Positions 1 to 11,137 of a DNA stretch of 64,000 bases are shown here, in pieces. Position 1 is the stretch's first letter. The number at the start of each line of letters is the position of its first letter. Below the pieces are notes generated by a model that ran no database searches, had not been told where the DNA came from, and saw only the letters and a list, made by a program, of their open reading frames with translations. The position numbers were made by a program, and so were the translations under genes. The stretch is from Marsupella aquatica (Eukaryota > Marchantiophyta), in the NCBI GenBank assembly GCA_973895155.1, contig OZ316898.1, forward strand, positions 12,462,001-12,526,000. The letters are read 5' to 3'.

Positions 1-1810
1 AGATTGGAATATATATATATCCAAAAATGGCAAAGGTTTGAGACATCCTGTTGGGTCTCTTAGTTGGCTTTGGGGTCCTATCTCCCCTTTTTGCATTTGC
101 AAAGTGATATATAAATACACAATGTTTCAAAGATGAGAAACCTAACAGCAATTGCACTAGCATAATACAGACTACCAGGTCCTATTAGTAGTCTAGCCTC
201 TGACTAGGGAGGGAACTGGGTCCCCAGCCATGTGTGTCTACACATTTTCCACTACGTCCTTTTGGCCTTGCCTGTTGGCAGCAAGGGACAACCAAATGTC
301 TAAGTAACCTCATCCCATTGCAGGCATGATCTGAAAATTGAAACAGTTCAATTAGATGGTGGGCATTTGCCTGCCGCTTTGTCTGGCCGATTCTGCAACT
401 CACAACTCCCAACCCGGAGAGAAAATTTGGCTGGGCCAACACTTGGTTTTCATTACATCCGGGGGCTTATAATAAGTGTTTTGGACGGAGGGCCGACAAC
501 ACCATTTTCCCACCCTATTTCCTCGAACTAGTGGAGATGCTCTACCATGCCATCAAAATCGCATACCTTTTGTCCAGAGGGCAGCCGCCAGTGCAACTAG
601 TAGAGCATAAATCATTCTAAGTCAGGCAGAGCCATTTGACCTATACTATTCATTGTTGTTATCCTAGTACCATCCCAGTCCATGAAATAAATGTCAGATT
701 AGTAAAATTTTGGTCCCCAGCCCAAAGAGACATGGCTATGTGGTAGCTCACTTGAGTAGTGACCCATAAGTTTGGAGCTCAAACGTTGTGACTGATTTTT
801 AATTAAAAAAAAGGTCCCTGTGTTAAACCTCAGAAAATTAAACATTTGTCATGGTGAATTTAAAATTATTCTAGGCATCCTGGTGCACTGACTTTCCAGT
901 GTACATATTCTATTTCAAATATGTATAAAATGAAACAAGAGGATAATATTCTGGCTACAAGTTATGTCTAGAAATGAAAAATAATTGATGTTTGGTGTAG
1001 GTCCTACTCAAAACATGGACAGCACAACAGACGGTTACGCAAAAATTAGTGTCGATTCTAGTGAATTCAACACTTACTCCTGTCAGTTTTAGGAAATTAC
1101 ATTTTTTTGGCTTGGCTGTAAACTGGAGTAAAAAATGCAGATGCAACAACTGTGTGACTGTTCAGCCGATTACTTGCAGCAATAGGCATCAGCTTCAAAG
1201 TCATGGAGGGCTCCATAGCAGCATCAAACTTGTGGACGATCTGGTGGCAGCTCAATAGGGATGCAAAGGGCCAGCTATCGACCCTACATTGAATGCATGC
1301 AACTACACAGAGCTTTGTCCAAAAAGTGCAATATAAAACCAAGTAACAATGATTCAGGGGCATGCACCTAGTGTTACTAACACTAATCAATATATTATGC
1401 CTTGAAGTAATCTGAGATGAAGAGTGTAGGTATACGTAGTCTTCAAAGCTGTAGCCAAGGAGGAGTGCGACAACCCCATCACTTATCAGTAGCCAATCAT
1501 GTATTCATTGTTCCTATCAAAACTTTGCATCTGGAACGTTCTTACTTGGCAAGCCCACAAAGATGACTTAGCAGGGCAACTCTACAAGGTAAGCTAAGTG
1601 AATTTTTTCTCTATACATTTTCACCCAACTAGGTAGGCCAAATGAGAATTTTCCAATTTGGAGACTGAGGCTGATTAGAGAAAAAAAAATCGACCCCTAA
1701 AATGATGTTCTAGTTTGATGAGGCCTATGGCTTCTCTACTATGACCGATTAGTGATTGAGTTAAAAACGGCTTTGCATCCTGAGGTTTCTACTTAGTAAA
1801 TTATTGGCAG
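1..1810. other. Intergenic DNA, no gene recognised
   Basis: Moderately AT-rich sequence. The open frames are short, overlap on both strands and match no protein family I recognise. I see no RNA gene. It may hold 3' or 5' flanking sequence of a gene beyond the left edge. Confidence 0.5.
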
Positions 1811-2030
1811 AAATATATTACATATATCCAGTATGGTCACAATTTCAAACAAAAACTCATTATAAGAACTACACACACTTATAAATGACACAATAGTGTC
1901 TAATGTGCCTAGTTGTACCAATATGGGGGACCGAGATAAAAAATATATATATTACATATATCCAGTGATGGTCACAATATCAAACAAACGTTCATTATGA
2001 GGAACTTATCACTCTGAGGCTGGTCGTATG

Positions 2031-2104
2031 TGGGCGAGGAGGGTTTCGAATCCCAGACACCGTGGTTCGTAGCCACGTGCTCTAATCCTCTGAGCTACAG
2101 ACCC
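2031..2104 (-). pseudogene. trnR-ACG: Decayed plastid tRNA-Arg(ACG) in nuclear DNA
   Basis: The minus strand reads as a 74-nt tRNA. It has a D-arm with TAGCTCAG and TTAGAGCA, an anticodon arm with GTGGCTACGAACCAC (anticodon ACG), a T-arm around GATTCGAAAC and an end in CTCGCCCA. The body is close to the plastid trnR-ACG sequence I know. Several T-stem positions differ and weaken pairing, so this is probably a non-functional nuclear copy of plastid DNA. The 3' end of plastid rrn5 lies upstream in the plastid order, which supports a plastid origin over a nuclear tRNA gene. Confidence 0.8.
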
Positions 2105-2289
2105 TGCCTCCATTTGATCCGTAAATAATTTTAACCAACCCCCCTTCCGTCTTCACCCATTCGAGCGAAGAGGCGTAAGTTTAAAAGTTTTTTTGAAAAG
2201 TATATATTTCGAACAAAGGGTTGGGGGGGTGTCAAAGTTCTGTGTTTTTTATTCTGACTCGTGGAAAGAAATGTTAAGTTTTTTTTCTT

Positions 2290-2313
2290 CATCCTGGCGA
2301 CGAGCTATTTTTC
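2290..2313 (-). pseudogene. rrn5: 3' end fragment of plastid 5S rRNA (rrn5)
   Basis: On the minus strand this 24-nt stretch starts GAAAAATAGCTCG and ends GCCAGGATG. That is the 3' end of plastid 5S rRNA with one apparent change. It lies about 185 bp upstream of the trnR-ACG copy in the same orientation, which is the rrn5-trnR order at the end of the plastid rRNA operon. Only the 3' tail is present, so the breakpoint falls inside rrn5. Confidence 0.75.
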
Positions 2314-2428
2314 AGTCACTATTGAAACTTTACAAATAAGTTCGCAAGATTGGCACAATAGTGTCCAATGTGCCTAGTTGTACCAATATAGGGGACCGAG
2401 ATAAAAAGTTCAGCCAGGGGTCCATCAA

Positions 2429-2975
2429 GGAGAGATATACTTAGTGGACCTCCAAATGCAACTTTTTCTCTTAATGGACCAAAAGTTGCACATGCCCTCC
2501 CAATGGACCTCCGGGCCCACCAGAGGTGCCATTTCGTGTGAGATGTTCTTCTAACACATTGTACAGTTCTTATAGCGCGAGATTGTCACTGTAAAACGCA
2601 GCATGTTCTAATGTTCTTCAGTGTCCGACCGCATCGCCGAACACGGTCGACTACGATTGCAGTTCCGAGTGAATCAATGTATCAATGTATACATTGACCA
2701 CAATGCCTACTACACATGACCAAGCACGATGTCCACAGGGTACGTAGTGGACCTGAACTGTGTGGTAAGGTGCTTTAGAAGAACATTGCTTGTTCGGAGT
2801 GGGCCCAGGGGTCCATTGGGAGAGATAAGGTGTTTCAGAAGAACATGCTTGTACGGAGTGAACCCAGGGGTCCATTGGGAGAGAATCTAAACGTTGGGGT
2901 TCCACAGGGAGGGGGTGTAGGGTCCATTAAAAGAAAAAGTTGTATTTGGAGGTCCACTAAATATATATCTCGTCC
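2429..2975. mobile_element. MITE-like element with long terminal inverted repeats
   Basis: The left end (about 2429-2560) and the reverse complement of the right end share TTAGTGGACCTCCAAAT followed by CAACTTTTTCT and TTAATGGACC with few changes. The similarity continues inward through the GTCCATTGGGAG and AGAAGAACAT motifs. In the right arm a ~58-bp block (AGAAGAACAT to CCATTGGGAGAGA) is tandemly duplicated. There is no transposase frame, so this looks like a non-autonomous DNA transposon of about 550 bp. I could not settle a target-site duplication. Confidence 0.65.
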
Positions 2976-5900
2976 ATCAAACATATACTTCCTCTGTGTG
3001 TGGATGAAAATACGGTGGGCACGGAACACGACAAGCTATCTACTCTAAGTTGCCTCTCACCTTCACCAGGGACTTCACTCACAAACGGGACACAATTCTA
3101 CAGACAGGCGGAGTTGTACGTGGGCTCTGTGGAATTCAGTGAACGATATTTATTACACTTCTTTATTAGCTCCCCGATTGCGTGCCTTGAGAGGCGAGCA
3201 GCTGCAGAACACCGTACCTAACGAGACTAGCGAGGAGAGGCTCATGAAGCTCGCTGCTCTGTCTGATCCAGAATTCGACAGACAATCAAACTTGGCGGCT
3301 AGCTACAGAAGCAAGAATATTGGCAGCCACCCGGACAACCAGACCGGCTGCTCTGCACCAGTGATGCCAATTCGACAAAGCGCTGACCATCGACGAAATT
3401 GATGTATCCCACAATGATGCTGGGGATGAATCGCCTTTCGATTGGGCGACCGTACGCAGATTCCAATCTGCGGGCCTTGACAATTGATTGCTGGCTTCTG
3501 CCTTCTGGGATCGCAAGCCCATTGCGCGTATTGAACGCATTGGCATGGACGAGCTTAAGTTGCCATGTCGAAAGCAGGCTTGACTTCTCTGCGTACTAAA
3601 CAATGATTCGCAATGTATGTCACCTTCAATCCTTCTGGTAACGCCTTAGTTTCCTAATTGAATCGGAAATTTCTGTGGGTTTTGTTTCTGCTGCCGTGGT
3701 CGTAGCATCCCGAAATTTCATCACTCCTTCTAGTAACGCCTGCCCTGGTCGAGTACAGTCAATTACAGGCCTTCTGCGGGAGTTGAACGTTTGTTCCGTA
3801 TAGTTCTGTCTGCTGGTTTGGTTGGGCTACAAGCTGAGTGGCATTCCGCTTCCTGTCGTACATCAATGGTTATCGGTCCACCCAATCATTTTCTGAGTTG
3901 GGCTGAAAAAGTCTTGACAGTTACAACTTCAACGATATGCTTATGCACCGCTCGTGGCACTGGTGTGATTTGACGACTTGTCACCAATTGTAAAAGCGAG
4001 AATTGAACGGGTCTGCAGTGTCGACTTGTTCAAAATGATTCTTGGCACAATGAGATGTGCACAGCATGGATGTACGAAGCATGTGTGCGAATAAAACTCA
4101 GAAAAAGTAATGCTAAAATGGCTGGCGAATTATGCAACTGTACATTCAAACAACTTTGAGTAAATTTGTCATCATACAGCCGATTTGCTTGTGATCTGGC
4201 CCACTTTCACCAAACTCTCCTTCCTCCTCGTGACCACATTGACTGGAAAAGGCAGAGAAGCGGCTACGGCCCAAGTGTTAATGTGCACCAGTTTCTTATG
4301 AAGGACAGGCTTGTCTTTCAAAATATTATCTTAATGTGCTACCTTGTCAATTGTTGATGTCCTTTCTCTTCTCCATGTATGCAAGAGAAGAAGTGAATCA
4401 GGATGTAAGTCTTCCATCCTTTGTAGGAGTACTAGGGACACATAAAAGACTTCGGAACGCAACTGGTCTCAAAGTGAATCATTTTCCAGTATACCCCCTG
4501 ACAAGGAGTGCAATATCATCAGGACCTAAAGGAGTCAATTAAGGACACTAAAATAAAATGGCTTTTAGTGCCATTAACCCTCTCATCTTTAGAATACATG
4601 AAGACGGAAGTAATTAGCTGAAACGAAGCTTGAAACACAGCAAAAGGCAATTGGGTAATGACCTGCACCAGGCCCTCTGGACGATGACTTTTCTTTGTGA
4701 GACATGAGACTGGAATCTTGCAGTAATTACACCTCAATTTTGTCAGGAGTATCCCCTTGGCAGCCTTTTATAGCGAATACTGTCTTATTACTCCAAAACC
4801 ACGTGCATTGCAGGATGCAGCTACATGGGGAGCTGACGGAGCAGAGCAACGACAAGACCATCCATGTCTTGCAAGCTCATGGAAAGCGGTGAAGGAAAAC
4901 ACGGTAAAAACATGGATTTGATTGATGCATTCCGGCACGATCTGTAGGTCGTCTCTTGCGAATGGGTTTGCGAAGCGCTGCAAGGTGGTGGCTTACTGGA
5001 GGAAGTAGCATGTGCCCACCCTAGGGGATTTAGAACGGGTAGTGGTTAAGCCTACAGTAAGTTAAAAGGTGGTAACTAGGAAACAAATTCGCCTAATGAT
5101 TCCGGATAAGGGCTGGATAGGATCGAATCTTAGATCCAGAGTCCCACATCAGAGAGGTGCGCTTCCTTGCATCTCTCATGCAAAGATGAAAAATCAACTC
5201 AAAGCCTAGTCAAAAAACCCCTCAAGTATATGGACCTCATTCAGGAATTTGCCTCCTGGTTTAAAGTAATCGCTCTGATATGAGTAAGAGTCTGAGATGG
5301 TTTGTTCACTGAAATCCACGAAAGAGGGAATGAAACACTCTACAGCCCGGTCTCTAGCCTGATACTTAGCTGAGAGAATATACCTCAAAGAGTGCAACTC
5401 CCAAACGGCTACAACGCGTGACAACAATTTTTTTGCAAACTCCTTTCCTTTGTTGTTTGGACTTCAGATCCAGCAATGGAGCCAATCCAGATCACACCAA
5501 TTGATACGAACACATCAATTTCTGTAGAGCAATGAGAATACTGTCCAATGCAATTGATCATATGCGCAACGTAGCAGCATTCACATCTTTTTGAGATTGC
5601 AAGAGGCCAGTTCCCAGCTATGACTTCAGTAACCAAAGAGTCTTTACAGGAAAAACTATTTTCATAAAACATATGCCTGAAATTGTAACCGGCCAGTTAT
5701 TTGCCATACTCTTTCAACGAGTCTTGACAAAACACCCTAGTTTAATACTCACGAGATGAGCAATCGTCCAACCACGAATCCTCCAACGGGACAAGCATTT
5801 CTTAAGAGAGGCCTGTGGTGAAGGTATGTGCATGAAGACATGCCATTCTCATATCAATCACGGACTGGGAGGTTATCATAATCAAGTGTCCTCCAACGGG

Positions 5901-6365
5901 ACGTAATGAAACCTCCTCAATACAAAAAGCTCAACGGTGGTAGTTGGCAGATTACCCTGCAAGAACTTTCGGTGCATCATACACACAGGCACGTACTCCC
6001 CATCTCAAATACATTTTTATCTCAGCACCTCTCTTTGAGGGTACTTAAAAGGATGGCACAAACTTCCCTTCTCAATACAATTTCTCAGCCTCTTCTTGAG
6101 AATACACAAGGACAGGCAAACACTTCCCATCCACGTAATTGTTCTCAGCACCTCTCTGTGAAGGGTACAAAAGGTTACAATGATCTCACTTAGCAGATCT
6201 GCTACCAAGTAGATAAAGTTATTCGTCTCAGTAGGAAGTCCAAGAGTCTGGAAAATTGCCTTATTAAGTCAGCCTTACCCTTCAAAGGCCAATTGCAGAT
6301 GGACGACGCCTTGATTCCACTTTTGTCTGGTCCAGCCGGTCCAGTGGAGCAGGCTAGGTTGAACT
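2976..6365. other. Intergenic DNA with weak ORFs, no gene recognised
   Basis: Two frames near 3139-3590 look mildly protein-like (for example a stretch reading DEIDVSHNDAGDESPFDW at about 3388-3441). They lie in different phases with no clear splice junction, and I do not recognise them. The rest has only short scattered ORFs. From about 5990 to 6180 there are three imperfect ~63-bp units sharing ACTTCCC and TCTCAGC motifs, downstream of the uridine kinase gene. Confidence 0.4.
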
Positions 6366-7832
6366 TCAAGAAGATATTTTGTCAGCATCATCATCTGTGC
6401 CAAAGTAGCGGTCACCAAACTCACCCATGCCCGGAAGTACTCGATAATCGTCATTCAATCCCGCATCAATCTCGGAGGTCACTATTTTCAACAAGGGGAA
6501 ACGCTTACATACAGCATGGATACCTTCAGGTGCTGAGATCAAGTTAAGAAATATAATGTGATTCTCAGGAACTCCCTTGTCTATGAGCAACTCAATAGCC
6601 TGAACAGCAGAGTTTCCTGTAGCCAGAACTGGGTCGAGCAGTAAGACATGCCTATCCGCAATATCCCTTGGTAATTTCTCATAAATAAGTCGCTTGCCAT
6701 TATCACCATCACGATGAATTAGAATTTTTCCAATCTTGATACCTTTACAACAAGCTCGCAGTGCATTTTCCATACTTTCTCCACTCCGAATGATGGAAAC
6801 CCCACAAAGCTGCTTGCAGAAGTCAACTCCAATGTACACAGAGCTTGTTGGCGTAATTACTTGTTTCTCAGTGAACGGAAGATGCCCAAGTCCATGCTCA
6901 ACTACCAAACGTATGAGACGATCTGCATAGAATACGAAATCATATTTGGTAGTCTCTTGATCACGGATGAGAGTGTGCATACCCCGGATCTGGAAAGTTG
7001 ACTGAATAACATAGACATTGGGGTAGATTTTGCGGAGGTCATGCTGCCCCAGTTTTGTCCGTATGTGCTGAACAATAAGATCAATTGCCACATGATTGTC
7101 TCCCCCTCTTGGAATGATAACATCAGCATACTTCTTCGATGGCAGGACAAATTCATCAAAAGATGGCTTCACGAACTTGGAATACTGCTCAATTACACCC
7201 TGCACATCTCTTCCTCTCTCTAGCGTATCCCTTTGTATCCTTCGAGCCAGCCGGACATCCGCATCTGTGTCGACAAAAATCTTCATGTTCATCAATTCAC
7301 GAACTCGGCCATCATAAAAAACTAGAATCCCCTCCATGATAATCACATCGACAGCATTTACCTGGCGGGATTTGTCACTGCATCGCTGATGCTTCTTGAA
7401 ATCATACACAGGAATCGCCACTGGTTTACACTGCTTCAGTTTCCGCAGGCATTCCAGTAGCTGCTCTGTGTCAAACGCATCTGGGTGGTCAAAATTGTAC
7501 TCTCCAACATTATGTGACTCCTCTGGAGTCAGACCCCTGTAGAAAGAGTCTTGATTAACAAGAACAACCCGGTGGTCATGGAGTTGGTGAATTATCATGT
7601 CACATACTGTGGTCTTCCCGGATGCCGTGCCCCCGGCAACCCCAATGACAAATGGGGTCTTTGTGGCTGTACTCTTGATTTTTGCGTTGGCCTGCTGCTG
7701 CTGCTGCTGCTGCAACCCATTACCATCTTCCTGGAGTCGCGTTGGGACTCCACTCGAGACCTGGACGTGGTTGTTATTGTTGAATGCTAAACCGATGGCA
7801 CTCTCCATGCCCTGATCGACCCCCGACATCAT
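6366..7832 (-). CDS. UKL: Uridine/cytidine kinase fused to a uracil phosphoribosyltransferase domain (UKL type)
   Basis: A single uninterrupted 488-aa frame. Residues 1-60 form a low-complexity leader with a seven-Gln run. A P-loop GVAGGTASGKT sits at 64-74, followed by the uridine kinase core (NQDSFYRGL, FDHPDAFD, IPVYDFKKH, IIMEGILVFYD, RRIQRDT, SKKYADVIIPRG). The C-terminal half is UPRT-like, with the PRPP-binding stretch LLLDPVLATGNSA and a uracil-site end at GMGEFGDRYFG. Plant homologues act in pyrimidine salvage: the kinase half converts uridine or cytidine to UMP or CMP, and UPRT activity of the second half is doubtful in the family. Plant homologues I know of usually have introns, so a retained intronless copy or retrogene origin is possible. 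Start chosen at the first ATG after an upstream stop; an ATG one codon later is equivalent. Confidence 0.95.
   Translation of the reverse strand: MMSGVDQGMESAIGLAFNNNNHVQVSSGVPTRLQEDGNGLQQQQQQQANAKIKSTATKTPFVIGVAGGTASGKTTVCDMIIHQLHDHRVVLVNQDSFYRGLTPEESHNVGEYNFDHPDAFDTEQLLECLRKLKQCKPVAIPVYDFKKHQRCSDKSRQVNAVDVIIMEGILVFYDGRVRELMNMKIFVDTDADVRLARRIQRDTLERGRDVQGVIEQYSKFVKPSFDEFVLPSKKYADVIIPRGGDNHVAIDLIVQHIRTKLGQHDLRKIYPNVYVIQSTFQIRGMHTLIRDQETTKYDFVFYADRLIRLVVEHGLGHLPFTEKQVITPTSSVYIGVDFCKQLCGVSIIRSGESMENALRACCKGIKIGKILIHRDGDNGKRLIYEKLPRDIADRHVLLLDPVLATGNSAVQAIELLIDKGVPENHIIFLNLISAPEGIHAVCKRFPLLKIVTSEIDAGLNDDYRVLPGMGEFGDRYFGTDDDADKISS
7689..7712. repeat. CTG/CAG microsatellite encoding poly-Gln
   Basis: A (CTG)n run on the plus strand, read as CAG on the minus strand. 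It encodes seven Gln in the leader of the uridine kinase, so length variation here would change protein length in frame. Confidence 0.9.
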
Positions 7833-10805
7833 CGTCTTCTTGTTCCCCTCACCTGGAATCCCCTCCGAAAGTCACCCTACAAGAGGGATTCGGTTTGAGC
7901 CTGAACCATCCTGCATTTCATTTCACTTCGCATCAACTTTCTCTTCAGTCGTTCTCAGAGAAGATCAGGCTTTGAGCGGATTTCGAGTAGCAAGGTTGTA
8001 AACCGCATCAATCCCAACATCCCATCCCAACTCTCGATCTCATTGTAGATCTCATTCTTTCCTGTTGTCGACAGGGAATGGGATCGGGCAGAGCTACAAG
8101 CCAGACAGGACGCAGAGTTGTAGATCCAGCTTGATCTACAACTTGCAACCCGTGGTTCTCTGAACAAAGTGAAGTCCAGTGGGACCTCACCACCTCACCA
8201 CATAATCATTCTTGTCTGTAGCTTTTGGGGTAGGGTAAGAGTGGTAGGGTATTTTGGGCTATAGGCCATGGCTCCCTAGAGGGAATGAATTACCACACCT
8301 ACTGTAGATCCTGCGAGAGAATATTGAAAACGACTATGCATAGGAGGAGTCACGGCCCATGTCCGGGGTAGTAATACAGAGAGTTAAATCAAAGAATGCC
8401 TGGCCAGGCTAGCAAGGGGGTTAGTAGGATAACCCATGACAGTGAAGGGGTTATTACAGCCCAAAACCCCAAAGAGAGGATGAAATACCAAACATAGAAC
8501 TGGCAAGTTATTATTGAAAAAAAAAACTATGCATAGGAAGAGCACTGCCCATGTACTTGCTAGTAACACAGATTTAAATTAAAGAATCCCCACCCAGGCT
8601 CTGCAAGGGGGTCACGGCCCATAACCTTTAACAAAAATACAAATGACTACTCACGAGGAGTGTTCACATGACAATAAAGTCCTGTTTAGATGACATTACA
8701 GGATATAATGCCCTGAAAAGCAACAGCTTTGGCTCAAGTTTTGACGGGCTATTATTGGCCGTAATGATCTAGGACCTTACTACACTTAAAGGCCTAAGAG
8801 TTCTTTTTTCATTTTTTCTGACTTCAACAAAATACAGGAGAAACTTCCTAAGAGGTGATCCAGATCTTGACGTGAAAAATACTAAGGGACATGCTCCCAT
8901 AATGCCCTGAAATATACAAAGGGAAAATCACGAAGTACATTGAGGATAACCCATGACAGTGAGGGGGTTACAGCCCAAAACCCCAACATAGTCAATGAGC
9001 CCTTTGGGTTTTGGGCCCTATTTCCACCAAAACCTTCCACCCTAAGTCTCATAACCTTGAGTCAGGCTGGCAAAGGGGTTACAGCTGATAACTGTGAAGA
9101 AAATTACAAAAAAAACACACAAGGGATTTATGAAGAAAAGATGTGGAGACAAAGAGGATTCATTCAGTCTTCTTGTGACTGTTCTTTCGGACTATAGTAC
9201 TCAGGTCGGTATGAGGTGGGTCATAGTGTTGCTGCCAACCCGGGAGAAAAACCTCACTAGTCGCGAGCTCCCAGGCTAGTCCACCAGCAGCTACTCAACT
9301 GTAATGTACAATAGTGAGAGGCAGGTTCCATACTGTCCCTCCCCCCAGCTCTCTTTCCCCATCACACCCCCAAAGAGGCACTTTACACAGAACAGGGGCA
9401 ATTTGAGCCACAGTGTCCAACCTAACCCAAAGCCCACTTTGAATGAGAAAAAGGTAACTGGACCAAAATCAGTCAGTATTTGTGGACATATCTACATTAT
9501 TGCCTAGTGGACAGAACTCTGGACCTCCTCTCTTGGCACAAAGTTCCCACCTTTTAGGCTAAAAGTTGGATCCACAAATTCCAGGTAGATTTGGGATTGC
9601 AATTGGGTCCCTTTTGAGTGAGACATTTCTACATGATTGGCCTAGTGGACACAACTTTGGACCTCCTTTTGGCACAAAACTCCCACCTTGTCAGTTTAGA
9701 GTTGGGTCTACAAATTCAGGTAGACTTGGGATTGAGATTGGGATCCTAAGCCCTACAATGTCTCCCTTGGTTCGTAAGGAGAAATGCTGCCTCAAGTTTG
9801 TGAGCGATGGACTATATTCAAAATTTGACAACACGCTCCAAGATCGAGTGGAAAGAGGACATAACCAGGAGGCAGCATTTCTGTTCTCCCACTCTTTGAA
9901 GCGTTTGAAGGCAAGGAAAAAATTGGGGCCGGATGTTGTTCTAGTCCCTCAGTTGAAACGCAGATGTAAGTCCCTCAGTTGATACACAGTCAAGGCTTGT
10001 GACACAAAACCACAATTACATGCACAACAATTTCACTACGGAAGTTGGGTGAAAACCCACTCATCTCACATGAGTTGCATTGTGGTTTTTCTGAAAAGGA
10101 GTGAATGAAAACTCGCCCTCCCTCCCCCCCCCTCCCAGCAACTAGCAGAATCTACCTTACGTTCAAGAGACTGAAATATATTGAGTGTCAAACACCCAGG
10201 CGAGTACCAGCTCGTGACTCACCCACAGCTGGCCCAATACTTCCCATCATAACTATTGACATACATTGTGAGTTAGGCTCCCTTGCCTTCTTTTTATCTC
10301 TGAAAAAATTAGCAAACAAAGCGAAAATGCAACTCATCCTATGTATTCAGCAACTCACCCCCGTAATGCGCCTATTGTGGAAAACTCTCTTTTCATGATT
10401 TTTCTTGAATTTTCGTGGTCATACATCCAATCTTGATTATTATTTTTTTGGACCCTTAGGGTCAGAGGTGTAGAGTGTCTGCAGTTGTAACGTTCCATCT
10501 GAAATCAAGGGAAAGACTGGATATGGCAGAGCCACTGTCATTTCAGGATATGGAACCATGTAGTCAGCAGGCAGTAGGCAGCTTGTCAAAAATTACTTTG
10601 CTTTCGTTGGTCTCTGCATGATGACCATCTTGTGATCAGCAGTCTTCAGAATTATAGATGTTTCGGTGCTTAGTAACATATTCAGTGACCAAACAGCTGG
10701 ATTTCCTTAATTTCCGAGCAATTCACACTGCCAAAACTTAATTTCCTGCCCTTGTTCGACATACACCGCAGTTGAACCCCTGTTGAAACACGTTCTCAAT
10801 GAAAC
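7833..10805. other. Intergenic DNA and 5' flank of the uridine kinase gene
   Basis: The first few hundred bases probably include the uridine kinase promoter and 5' leader; I see no convincing TATA box. At 8330-8440 and 8525-8625 a ~100-bp segment recurs (ACTATGCATAGGA, then CCCATGT, then CAAGGGGGT), and a related piece (AACCCATGACAGTGA) recurs at about 8430 and 8947. At about 9492-9606 and 9632-9743 another ~115-bp segment recurs (CCTAGTGGACA, then GGACCTCCT, then TTGGGATTG). No coding region is recognised. Confidence 0.5.
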
Positions 10806-10949
10806 TCAACTCTTGGGTGACTTAGCCACTTCCAAAATTTGTTCGAGTTGGTTAGCTGGTGGACAAGTTACATCGGGTACCACAACTGGGCCAAAGATCG
10901 TCCTAGCACTCCAAGATTTACGTGGTTCTAGCTTCACTGCAGGATACAG
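10806..10949 (-). CDS. Possible alternative last exon of the hexose-6-phosphate mutarotase gene
   Basis: On the minus strand an AG acceptor (10950-10951) is followed by 47 codons and a TGA. The start resembles the C-terminus of plant glucose-6-phosphate 1-epimerases (VKLEPRKSWSARTIFG). It is in phase with the donor of exon 9 (11551), giving IENAQ followed by LYPAVKLEP. The nearer terminal exon (11138-11206) encodes the related VELQPGESWTAKTQFG. The two are probably duplicated terminal exons, and either could be used. The one here has a 30-residue extension of unknown role. Which copy is expressed cannot be told from sequence. Confidence 0.6.
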   Translation of the reverse strand: MYPAVKLEPRKSWSARTIFGPVVVPDVTCPPANQLEQILEVAKSPKS

Positions 10950-11137
10950 CTGCATGTTGACCAGCCCAGCAACCAATCACACACAAACCCTTCAGCTGAT
11001 ACTCCTTGGAGGAGCAGACTATTTTAAGCATAAAACTTTCAAGTGATTTTTCTCATAATCTACTCATGGTATAGTACAATTCCTTTGAGTAGACAAAAGC
11101 ACGCCAAAAGGACCATCCCGTGAGTGCATAAGGTCAA

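Larger units (their letters stand above)
1815..2407. repeat. Direct repeats flanking the plastid-derived insert
   Basis: A block of about 50 bp beginning CACAATAGTGTC and ending GACCGAGATAAAA occurs at about 1890-1940 and again, slightly diverged, at about 2353-2406. A second direct repeat (TTACATATATCCAGT followed by GGTCACAAT) occurs at about 1818-1855 and 1953-1990. The plastid-derived segment lies between the outer copies. This suggests either local duplication during insertion repair or an older repeat that received the insert. Confidence 0.6.

Noticed and set aside
2031-2104. Functional nuclear tRNA gene
   Set aside because: The sequence is the plastid trnR type, the T-stem is damaged and plastid rrn5 sequence lies in the expected neighbouring position.
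3139-3603. Possible gene with DEIDVSHNDAGDESPFDW
   Set aside because: Frames differ, no convincing splice sites or family match; left as unassigned sequence.
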